From the NCBI GenBank assembly GCA_964541605.1, contig CAZIQY010000044.1:1-21749 (forward strand): 21,749 bases of DNA, in the 5' to 3' direction. How positions within the stretch are numbered: position 1 is the first letter of the stretch; each line of letters begins with the position of its first letter. The position numbers and the translations under genes were made by a program. The notes under the pieces were generated by a model. It searched no databases. It was not told the origin of the DNA and saw only the letters and a program-made list of their open reading frames with translations. Of this stretch, positions 1 through 6,737 are shown in pieces. Origin of the DNA: CAZIQY01 sp964541605. GTDB lineage: Bacteria > Desulfobacterota > Syntrophia > Syntrophales > UBA2185.

Positions 1-46
1 TGGCTCACTTTCTAACGACCATTTTTGGCTCAATTTATCACGACCG
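1..46. repeat. Two 20-bp direct repeats at the window edge, possible IS terminus
   Basis: Bases 1-20 (TGGCTCACTTTCTAACGACC) and 27-46 (TGGCTCAATTTATCACGACC) match at 17 of 20 positions and are separated by six bases. Multiple short terminal repeats beginning TGGCTCA are a habit of IS21-family element ends as I recall them. This may therefore be the end of an element whose transposase genes lie left of base 1. The repeat itself is directly visible; the IS21 link is recollection and no transposase is in view. An orphan terminus left after deletion is also possible. Confidence 0.45.
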
Positions 47-67
47 GAAACAGCTCTTCAATCAAAT

Positions 68-100
68 AAAGAAGGGTGGACGATTTCTCCACCCTTCTTT
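68..100 (-). terminator. Rho-independent terminator after hppA
   Basis: A perfect 13-bp stem (68-80 paired with 88-100) with a 7-base loop, GC-rich in the middle and flanked by A and T runs in both directions. It lies 18 bases beyond the hppA stop codon, so it most likely ends the long minus-strand transcript. The A/T flanks would allow it to act in both directions. Confidence 0.88.
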
Positions 101-117
101 GAATCATCATTGATATT

Positions 118-2169
118 TTAATATATCAGTTTGTATAAAGTAACAATGGCGGGAACCGTAACAAGAGAGACAACCGACATCAATTTGATTAGAATATTCA
201 TGGATGGACCGGAAGTATCTTTGAAAGGATCGCCAATGGTATCGCCAACAACGGCCGCCTTATGGGAATCGGATCCCTTGCCTCCCAGATTTCCTTTTTC
301 AATGTGCTTCTTGGCGTTATCCCAGGCGCCTCCTGCATTGGCCATGAAAACACCAAGGATAACACCGGTCAATGTTGCCCCTGCCAGGAAACCGCCGAGA
401 GCGTGGGGTCCGATGAATACGCCCAACAGTACGGGTGTGACCACCGCCGCGATACCAGGCACAACCATTCTTTTTAGCGCCGCTGTTGTGGCGATATCGA
501 TGCACCGGTTCGTATCCGGCAGCGCAGTTCCCTCCATGATGCCGGGTATTTCCCTGAACTGACGTCTGATTTCATTAACCATATCGAAGGCCGCATCACC
601 CACGGCGGTCATGGTCATTGCCGCCAATAGACAGGGCAACAGGCCGCCGAGAAAAACGCCGGTAATGACATGCGCCTCTGTCAGATCAAGAGTGAAATTT
701 TCAAATCCCGGAAATGTTCTTATGGTAGACGTATAGGCGGCAAACATGGCCAATGCCGTCAGAGCTGCCGAGCCAATGGCAAAGCCTTTGCCGATGGCCG
801 CTGTCGTATTGCCCACAGCGTCGAGTCCGTCGGTGATTTCTCGTGTCTGAGGCGGCATATGCGCCATTTCGGCGATACCGCCGGCATTGTCGGCAATGGG
901 ACCATAACTGTCCACGGACATGGTCATCGCCACCGTGCCGAGCATTCCGACGCCCGCAATCGCAATCCCGTACAATCCGGCACAGGTGTAAGCGAGCCAG
1001 ATAGCCATACCGATGAAGAAAACCGGTAATGTTACGCTTTCAAGGCCGACAGCTAAACCTGTGATGACGTTCGTTGCCGGACCCGTCTGGGATGCCTTGG
1101 CGATTCTTATCACAGGGCCTCTTGCCGTGTAGTATTCCGTAATCGCTCCGATCAGCATTCCAGTCACAATACCCAGAATAACAGCCCAGAAAACCCCGAG
1201 CTTGCTGATCATTCCGATGCTTTTTAGATATTCATCCGATATTCCTGCCGTTGCGTATTTTACAATAAAAAATGAAAAAACGATAAAGAGTATCCCTGCA
1301 ATATACAGAGAATTGCTTAACGCCGCTTGCGGCCTCATGTCTTTGAGAAAATTGAACAAACCAATGCCGATCACGGAAGCGACCAGTCCTGCCATGATAA
1401 AAAGCATCGGCAGGGCCATCCAGACCATTTTGTATTCTCCCATCGTTGCCGCGATGGCAATGGCGGCAACGACGGAGCCACAATAGGATTCATAGAGGTC
1501 CGCGCCCATACCGGCGATGTCTCCCACGTTGTCTCCTACGTTATCCGCAATGACACCGGGATTTCTCGGATCGTCTTCAGGAATTCCCGCTTCGAGCTTT
1601 CCAACCAGGTCGGATCCCACGTCCGCCGACTTTGTATAAATGCCGCCGCCGACACGCGCAAAAAGAGCGATCGAGGAGGCGCCCATGGCAAAACCGTTGA
1701 TAACGACAGGATCTTTTCCTGCAAAAAAGTAGAAAAAAATGCCGAGTCCTATCAAGCCGAGACTTGCGACGGATAATCCCATAACGGAGCCGCCGAAAAA
1801 GGCTACTGTCAGGGCTCTGCCCTGACCGAATTCCGCGGCGGCCTGGGCCGTCCTCGCGTTGGACAGGGTAGCCGCCTGCATACCGAAAACCCCGGCCAGC
1901 AGAGAACCGATAGCGCCGGACACGAAGGCGACAGAAGACATCTTGGAGTCAAGGGAGAAATACAATAAGAGAAAAACAACGACAATGAAAATCGCAATAA
2001 TCTGATATTCCCTTTTCAGAAAGACCATCGCGCCATCATGAACCGTATTCATGATCTTAATCATGACATCATTTCCAGGAGAAAATGAAATGACATACCT
2101 GTAAATGACAAACGCAAGTAGTAGTCCAAGAATTCCAAGTGATACCGAGTAGTTTGCAAAACAATCCAT
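118..2169 (-). CDS. hppA: Membrane-bound ion-pumping pyrophosphatase, probably Na+-type
   Basis: Hydrolyses pyrophosphate and uses the energy to pump Na+ and/or H+ across the cytoplasmic membrane. The 683-aa, many-helix protein has the family's substrate loop: DVGSDLVGKLE (183-193), EDDPRNP (198-204) and ADNVGDNVGD (208-217). In GNTTAA (453-458) Ala457, together with Gly460, fits the K+-dependent class; K+-independent pumps carry Lys and Thr there. Glu227 in DLYES sits at the place occupied by the Na+-gate glutamate of the Thermotoga enzyme. Na+ pumping is therefore inferred, but dual Na+/H+ transport cannot be excluded. The ATG is preceded by AAAGGAGG. The pth stop lies only 8 bases upstream, and this Shine-Dalgarno sequence fills most of that gap and touches the stop, so translation is probably coupled. 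Recovering PPi energy suits a syntroph living near the thermodynamic limit. Confidence 0.95.
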   Translation of the reverse strand: MDCFANYSVSLGILGLLLAFVIYRYVISFSPGNDVMIKIMNTVHDGAMVFLKREYQIIAIFIVVVFLLLYFSLDSKMSSVAFVSGAIGSLLAGVFGMQAATLSNARTAQAAAEFGQGRALTVAFFGGSVMGLSVASLGLIGLGIFFYFFAGKDPVVINGFAMGASSIALFARVGGGIYTKSADVGSDLVGKLEAGIPEDDPRNPGVIADNVGDNVGDIAGMGADLYESYCGSVVAAIAIAATMGEYKMVWMALPMLFIMAGLVASVIGIGLFNFLKDMRPQAALSNSLYIAGILFIVFSFFIVKYATAGISDEYLKSIGMISKLGVFWAVILGIVTGMLIGAITEYYTARGPVIRIAKASQTGPATNVITGLAVGLESVTLPVFFIGMAIWLAYTCAGLYGIAIAGVGMLGTVAMTMSVDSYGPIADNAGGIAEMAHMPPQTREITDGLDAVGNTTAAIGKGFAIGSAALTALAMFAAYTSTIRTFPGFENFTLDLTEAHVITGVFLGGLLPCLLAAMTMTAVGDAAFDMVNEIRRQFREIPGIMEGTALPDTNRCIDIATTAALKRMVVPGIAAVVTPVLLGVFIGPHALGGFLAGATLTGVILGVFMANAGGAWDNAKKHIEKGNLGGKGSDSHKAAVVGDTIGDPFKDTSGPSMNILIKLMSVVSLVTVPAIVTLYKLIY

Positions 2170-2177
2170 AGCCTCCT

Positions 2178-2768
2178 TTATACCTCCTCAGTGGATTTTT
2201 CATCCGTTCTGCTGTTGAACCGGTTCATGGCGGTCTGAACGCCTGATGTTATCATCTCTGTCACCGCATCGCTTCCCGTCGTGATGATATGAGACAGTTC
2301 CTTCATCTCATCTTCCGTAAAGGGTTGCAAAACGTAATCCTCCGTCATTGATTTCATCACTGGTTTTCCTATACCCAATCTTAACCTGATAAATTCCGGA
2401 TCACCCACATGGTCGATAATGGACATCAATCCCTTGTGTCCGGCGTGACCTCCCCCTGTCTTGATCCGGATGGATGAAAACGGCAGATCGAGATCGTCGT
2501 GAATGACAATCATGTCTTTGGGATCTGTTTTATAGTAATCGACAAGTTTTCTAACAGCGATGCCGCTCAGGTTCATATAGGTCTGCGGTTTTGCGAGGAA
2601 AACGGGGATGCCGTCTATCCTGCCTTTTCCAAAACAGCAATCGAAACCTTTCTGATTCAAAGAAATCTGGTGATTGCAAGCCAGCTGATCAATGACCAGA
2701 AATCCCATATTGTGCCGGCTGAATTGATATCTTACGCCTGGATTGCCAAGCCCGATGATCAGCTTCAA
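2178..2768 (-). CDS. pth: Peptidyl-tRNA hydrolase
   Basis: Releases tRNA from stalled or dropped-off peptidyl-tRNA in the cytoplasm. The 196-aa length is normal. GLGNP (6-10) and the catalytic His19 in SRHNMGF are present, as are YMNLSG with Asn66, the HDDLDLP segment with Asp91, and GGGHAGHKGL (105-114). The position of E. coli Asn114 appears to be Lys112 here, a variation I believe occurs in other bacteria. The start is TTG: no ATG fits the conserved MKLIIGLGNPG N-terminus, and AAGGAG lies 13 bases upstream, which is rather far. It follows rplY by 34 bases and precedes hppA by 8. Confidence 0.95.
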   Translation of the reverse strand: MKLIIGLGNPGVRYQFSRHNMGFLVIDQLACNHQISLNQKGFDCCFGKGRIDGIPVFLAKPQTYMNLSGIAVRKLVDYYKTDPKDMIVIHDDLDLPFSSIRIKTGGGHAGHKGLMSIIDHVGDPEFIRLRLGIGKPVMKSMTEDYVLQPFTEDEMKELSHIITTGSDAVTEMITSGVQTAMNRFNSRTDEKSTEEV

Positions 2769-2802
2769 TGAAGATATTTCGCTCCTTATTTTTCAGGGGA
2801 CG

Positions 2803-3441
2803 TCATTCCTCTTTGGCTTCTTTTTCAACTCTCGCAGGCTCCGCCGCAGTTTCTTCTGTTGTCTCGACTTCTTCTATGGCGACTCTTGTGGTGCTTACCG
2901 TCGCAATCGCGGCATCTTCAGGATCGAGAATGGTAATATCCTCGGCTATCTTGATATCCTGCACCCTGACGGCGTCACCGATATCGAGGCCTGAAACATC
3001 AACCTCAATAAAGTCAGGCAGTTTCCCCGGCAGACAGGAGACTTTCACGTCTCTCTTCAGATGATGCAATTCACCGCCATTGTCGAGTCCTACCGGTTCT
3101 CCGATAAAGTGAATAGGAATGTCGAAGGTTATCTTCTGATCCATTCTTATTTCATAGAAATCGGCATGCATTAGCCGTTTCGTCAGGGGGTCGGTCTGTA
3201 TTTCCTTGATCATGGAGAGTTTTTCAGTAATATTCTCATCGCCGATGATAAGTTTTATGAATACATTTTCCTCTTTATCCTTCAACAGCTTCATCAACGC
3301 TTTGGCATTTACCGCCAGTTGTGTCGATTCAGCTTTGGGGCCATAAAAAACCGCCGGTATGAAACCCTCCATTCTCAATCTTCTGGCAGGCCCTTTACCG
3401 GACTGATTGCGAACAAGGACTTTTAAATCATTTACTTCCAT
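2803..3441 (-). CDS. rplY: 50S ribosomal protein L25, long Ctc form
   Basis: A 5S-rRNA-binding protein of the large ribosomal subunit. At 212 aa it is the two-domain Ctc/TL5 form: an N-terminal L25 domain (about residues 5-95, with RNQSGKGPARRLR and IPAVFYG) followed by the TL5-type beta domain (about 100-185). The last 25 or so residues are a glutamate- and alanine-rich tail (EEVETTEETAAEP). The ATG has an AGGAGG five bases upstream. It sits between prs and pth, a very common bacterial arrangement, and is probably co-transcribed with both. Confidence 0.95.
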   Translation of the reverse strand: MEVNDLKVLVRNQSGKGPARRLRMEGFIPAVFYGPKAESTQLAVNAKALMKLLKDKEENVFIKLIIGDENITEKLSMIKEIQTDPLTKRLMHADFYEIRMDQKITFDIPIHFIGEPVGLDNGGELHHLKRDVKVSCLPGKLPDFIEVDVSGLDIGDAVRVQDIKIAEDITILDPEDAAIATVSTTRVAIEEVETTEETAAEPARVEKEAKEE

Positions 3442-3450
3442 TCATTCCTC

Positions 3451-4392
3451 CTAAATAAAAAGCGAACTTACTGATTCATTATAATAAATACGTCGAACGG
3501 CTTTGCTGAGAAGACCCGCTACAGAAAGAACCATGATGCGCTCGCAGATCTTTGCCTTTTCGCTCAACGGGATCGTATCCGTTACAATAATCTCTTTCAA
3601 GTTGGAATTATCTATTCTGTCTATGGCGGGTCCTGAAAGAACGGGGTGCGTGCAGCAGACGGAAACCTCCACAGCGCCTGCTTCCTCGAGCGCTTTTGCC
3701 GCCTCTGTCACTGTTCCCGCCGTATCAATCATATCGTCAAAAATAATGACTCTGGCTCCTTCTACATTTCCAATGATATTCATGACCTGCGCTTCATTCG
3801 GTCCTTCTCTCCTTTTGTCGATAATGGCAAGGGAAACACCCAGCCTTTTTGCAAAGGCCCTTGCCCTCTCAACGCCGCCGGTATCCGGAGAAACGATCAT
3901 GACGTTTCCCTGGTATTTTTCCTTGATGTAGTCCAAAAGAACCGGGGTCGCAAAAAGGTTGTCCACGGGAATATTAAAAAATCCCTGAATCTGACCTGCG
4001 TGCAGGTCGAGAGAGAGAACGCGGTTGGCCCCGGCCGTCGTGATGAGATCGGCAATAAGTTTCGCGGAGATGGGCGCTCTCGGAGCCACTTTTCTATCCT
4101 GTCTCGCATAGCCGTAATATGGGATGACAGCGGTAATACGATCCGCAGACGCCCTCTTCATGGCGTCGATCATAATGAGAAGTTCCATGCAGGTCATATT
4201 GACGGGTGTGCATGTCGATTGAATGATGAAGACATCCATTCCCCTGACGTTTTCATTGATTTCAACACGTGTCTCCCCGTCACTGAAGGTGGTTACGTTG
4301 GCCTTTCCAAGGGATACCCCCAGGTTTTCGCAAATCTTCCCGGCCAGACTTAAGTTGGCGTTTCCTGAAAACACTCTGATTCTATCGAGCAT
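3451..4392 (-). CDS. prs: Ribose-phosphate pyrophosphokinase
   Basis: Makes PRPP from ribose-5-phosphate and ATP for nucleotide, His, Trp and NAD synthesis. The 313-aa product matches the family throughout: FSDGE and INENVRG near the N-terminus, YYGYARQDRK for ATP binding, DLHAGQIQGFF for the metal-binding loop, the flexible-loop KRR, and DDMIDTAGT for the PRPP-binding loop. I start at ATG 4392, which follows AGAGGA at good spacing and yields MLDRIRVFSGNAN, aligning with E. coli Prs. The frame can be extended to a TTG at 4407, but no ribosome-binding site precedes that codon. Only 9 bases separate it from rplY. Confidence 0.96.
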   Translation of the reverse strand: MLDRIRVFSGNANLSLAGKICENLGVSLGKANVTTFSDGETRVEINENVRGMDVFIIQSTCTPVNMTCMELLIMIDAMKRASADRITAVIPYYGYARQDRKVAPRAPISAKLIADLITTAGANRVLSLDLHAGQIQGFFNIPVDNLFATPVLLDYIKEKYQGNVMIVSPDTGGVERARAFAKRLGVSLAIIDKRREGPNEAQVMNIIGNVEGARVIIFDDMIDTAGTVTEAAKALEEAGAVEVSVCCTHPVLSGPAIDRIDNSNLKEIIVTDTIPLSEKAKICERIMVLSVAGLLSKAVRRIYYNESVSSLFI

Positions 4393-4428
4393 GGATATCC
4401 TCTTCAAGTAAGGTTTAAATGATCATGA

Positions 4429-4503
4429 TGGCTGGGGCGGGAGGATTCGAACCTCCGTATGCAGGATCCAAATTCCTGAGTCTTACCGCTTGACGACGCC
4501 CCA
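4429..4503 (-). tRNA. tRNA-Gln (anticodon TTG)
   Basis: On the minus strand a 75-nt cloverleaf can be folded. The 7-bp acceptor pairs TGGGGCG with CGCCCCA and is followed by discriminator G and an encoded CCA. The anticodon arm is CAGGA-ATTTGGA-TCCTG, giving anticodon TTG, and the T arm is GGAGG-TTCGAAT-CCTCC. It lies between ispE and prs in the same orientation, so it may be cut from the operon transcript. An encoded CCA means no tRNA nucleotidyltransferase step is needed for its synthesis. Confidence 0.95.
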
Positions 4504-4537
4504 TCCCGATCCCCCAAAAAAATGATTTAATAAAAGC

Positions 4538-5380
4538 TTAAATTGAATGCGCCTTGAATACGGACCATGCGCCTGCCCCTGATTTTTTTAGAGCTTCCTC
4601 TGCTTTTGACGCATGCTCTTCCTCTGTAAAGATTCCAAAAACTGTCGGCCCGCTGCCTGACATCAGGGCGCCGTGAGCGCCTTCTTGCAGGAGCAGATCC
4701 TTCAAATGTTGCAAGGAAGGATGAAGATGGACAGTTACCTTTTCAAGGTCATTGTAAAGCCCTTTTACTATATCTTCCGCAGTACAAAGACTAAGTTTTC
4801 TATACTTTAATGCTCTTTTTGTCAATCTGAAATTGAGATTTTCATAAACCATTTTTGTGGATATTTCAAAGGAAGGGTTAATGAGGACAAACCACAACCG
4901 GGGGATGTTTTCGATCGGATTAAGTTGATCTCCGATTCCGGTTGCCCAGGCGGTCTTTCCACAAATAAAAAAAGGGACGTCCGCCCCAAGTGTGGATCCC
5001 ATTTTCATGAGGGTCTCGGTTTTGCAATGAAGCTCCAGAAGTTCATTCAAGGTGATCAGCGTCGTGGCGGCATTGGAACTGCCACCCCCGAGGCCTGCCG
5101 CCACCGGTATTTGTTTTTTGATGGTGATATGGATTCCTCCCGAATGCGATGTCCCTGAGAGGAGGGTTTGTGCCGCCCTGTATACGATATTGTCCTCATT
5201 TTCCGGTAGCGCACTGTCGGGGCAGCTAATGGCGATGCCGCGCTCAATGGGCGTGAAGATCATCTTGTCGTAAAGACTGATTCTTTGCATCAGTGTTAAG
5301 ATGTCGTGGTAGCCGTCTTCTCTCTTTCTCAGTACCCGCAGGTGGAGATTGACCTTTGCCGGCGACAGCTTTCTGGTCAT
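4538..5380 (-). CDS. ispE: 4-diphosphocytidyl-2-C-methyl-D-erythritol kinase
   Basis: Phosphorylates CDP-methylerythritol in the non-mevalonate isoprenoid pathway. A GHMP kinase of 280 aa, the usual size. Visible motifs are SPAKVNLHLRV with the catalytic Lys9, DGYHDI (22-27), the ATP loop AAGLGGGSSNA (94-104), GADVPFF with catalytic Asp134, and MSGSGPTVFG near the C-terminus. The ATG overlaps the TGA of the upstream DUF1844 gene as ATGA, so the two are translationally coupled. tRNA-Gln and prs lie directly downstream. Confidence 0.96.
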   Translation of the reverse strand: MTRKLSPAKVNLHLRVLRKREDGYHDILTLMQRISLYDKMIFTPIERGIAISCPDSALPENEDNIVYRAAQTLLSGTSHSGGIHITIKKQIPVAAGLGGGSSNAATTLITLNELLELHCKTETLMKMGSTLGADVPFFICGKTAWATGIGDQLNPIENIPRLWFVLINPSFEISTKMVYENLNFRLTKRALKYRKLSLCTAEDIVKGLYNDLEKVTVHLHPSLQHLKDLLLQEGAHGALMSGSGPTVFGIFTEEEHASKAEEALKKSGAGAWSVFKAHSI

Positions 5381-5805
5381 CCCCTGTCCTTTTCTTTCAC
5401 ATATCTCATCCTTAATTCAAACAGCATGCCGTCTATAAGGTTCTTTTCACCTTCATCGAGATTCCCCGCCGTTTTATCCTTCAGCATGGACAATATATCA
5501 ATAGTTTGTTTTGCCGCGGGAAGATTCCGTTCCGCCTTCTTCGACACCGGGTCGGGAAAATCGCCAAAGTGGTACATGGCGCTTGTGCTCAGGGAAAGGA
5601 CAAAGCTGGCGAAATTAACCTCCAGATAATGATCCTCAGGCTGCTCTTTCTTTTCATTATCGCTTCCGGCTTCCGGGGCGCTTTCTGTTTTTTGATCAGG
5701 GATTGCTTCTTCTTTATTCAATTCTTCCTGACGTACATCTCCGGATTCATCAAACAGACGCTTGTCTTTGATTACAAATCCCTTTTCCTTTTTATCTTCT
5801 TCCAT
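5377..5805 (-). CDS. DUF1844 domain protein
   Basis: Function unknown. The 142-aa protein has a charged, low-complexity N-terminal half (about residues 1-65, rich in Glu, Lys and Asp) and a helical C-terminal DUF1844 domain with NFASFVLSLSTSAMYHFGD and FPDP. I recognise this domain from Deltaproteobacteria, where it commonly sits in front of ispE. I start at ATG 5805, where AAGGAG lies at good spacing; the frame extends to a TTG at 5826 with poorer support. The stop overlaps the ispE start (ATGA) and htpX ends 29 bases upstream. Confidence 0.8.
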   Translation of the reverse strand: MEEDKKEKGFVIKDKRLFDESGDVRQEELNKEEAIPDQKTESAPEAGSDNEKKEQPEDHYLEVNFASFVLSLSTSAMYHFGDFPDPVSKKAERNLPAAKQTIDILSMLKDKTAGNLDEGEKNLIDGMLFELRMRYVKEKDRG

Positions 5806-5834
5806 ATGAGGCTCCTTATAAAACAAGCATTCTC

Positions 5835-6683
5835 TTATACCGGTCTCATGCTCTTGAGTCTTGCAATGCGCTCCTCGACGGGAGGATGTGTGCTGAAGAG
5901 ATTCATGAGCGATTTCCCTGTCAGGGGATTGACAATAAACATATGGGCCGTTGATGGATTTGCGTCCATCGGCACTGCCTGGGATGCCCGGGACAACTTT
6001 TCCAATGCGCCCGCCAGACCGTATGGTTTCTTCGATACCTTCGCGCCGCCCTCGTCTGCAAGGTATTCCCGGGATCTGGAAATGGCCATCTGAATGATGG
6101 TTGCTGCGATCGGGGCAAGAATGGCCATGAAGATGAGGCCGACGATACCGCCCCCTTCATCATCATTGTCACGGCTCGCACCTCCGAAGATGGCGGCCCA
6201 TTGCGCCATATTGGCCAGCATGACGATGGCGCCCGCCAGGGTTGCCGCAACGGATCCGATCAGCATATCTCTGTTTTTGATGTGCGTCAGTTCATGGGCA
6301 ATGACCCCTTCAAGTTCATCTCTGTTTAAAATCCTTAAAATCCCTTCCGTCACGGCAACAACGGCATGGTGTTCATTCCGCCCCGTGGCGAACGCATTGG
6401 GCGTGTCTTCAGGGATGATATAGACCTTCGGCACGGGAAGGGATGCCTTCAAAGCCAGATTCTTTACCATGGCATACAGTTCGGGGGCCTGGCTTTCCGA
6501 TACTTCCTGAGCCTTATACATCCGTAAAATAAGTTTGTCGGAGAACCAGTAGCTTCCAAAGTTCATTACCATGGCAAAAATGAAGGCGATAACAACACCC
6601 TGCTGCCCGCCGAAATATCCTCCGATGAGCATCAAAAGGCCCGTCAGGGCGCCCAATAATAATCCTGTCTTAACAATATTCAT
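5835..6683 (-). CDS. htpX: HtpX-type membrane zinc metalloprotease
   Basis: A heat-shock quality-control protease (M48 family) that cleaves damaged membrane proteins on the cytoplasmic side. The 282-aa protein has two N-terminal membrane helices (about residues 5-55), the zinc motif HELTH in IAHELTHIKNRD, two further hydrophobic segments, and the third zinc-ligand region SREYLADEGGA. The ATG is preceded by AAAGGAGG. It follows clpB, another proteostasis gene, by 54 bases, so it probably belongs to the same stress-responsive transcript. Confidence 0.94.
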   Translation of the reverse strand: MNIVKTGLLLGALTGLLMLIGGYFGGQQGVVIAFIFAMVMNFGSYWFSDKLILRMYKAQEVSESQAPELYAMVKNLALKASLPVPKVYIIPEDTPNAFATGRNEHHAVVAVTEGILRILNRDELEGVIAHELTHIKNRDMLIGSVAATLAGAIVMLANMAQWAAIFGGASRDNDDEGGGIVGLIFMAILAPIAATIIQMAISRSREYLADEGGAKVSKKPYGLAGALEKLSRASQAVPMDANPSTAHMFIVNPLTGKSLMNLFSTHPPVEERIARLKSMRPV

Positions 6684-6737
6684 TCAAAACCTCCTTTTAT
6701 CTGCTGAGACGCTTGAAAACCTGCAAACAGTCTCATG

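Noticed and set aside
3646..4353. 235-codon plus-strand open frame opposite prs
   Set aside because: Antisense to the well-conserved PRPP synthetase; no independent support.
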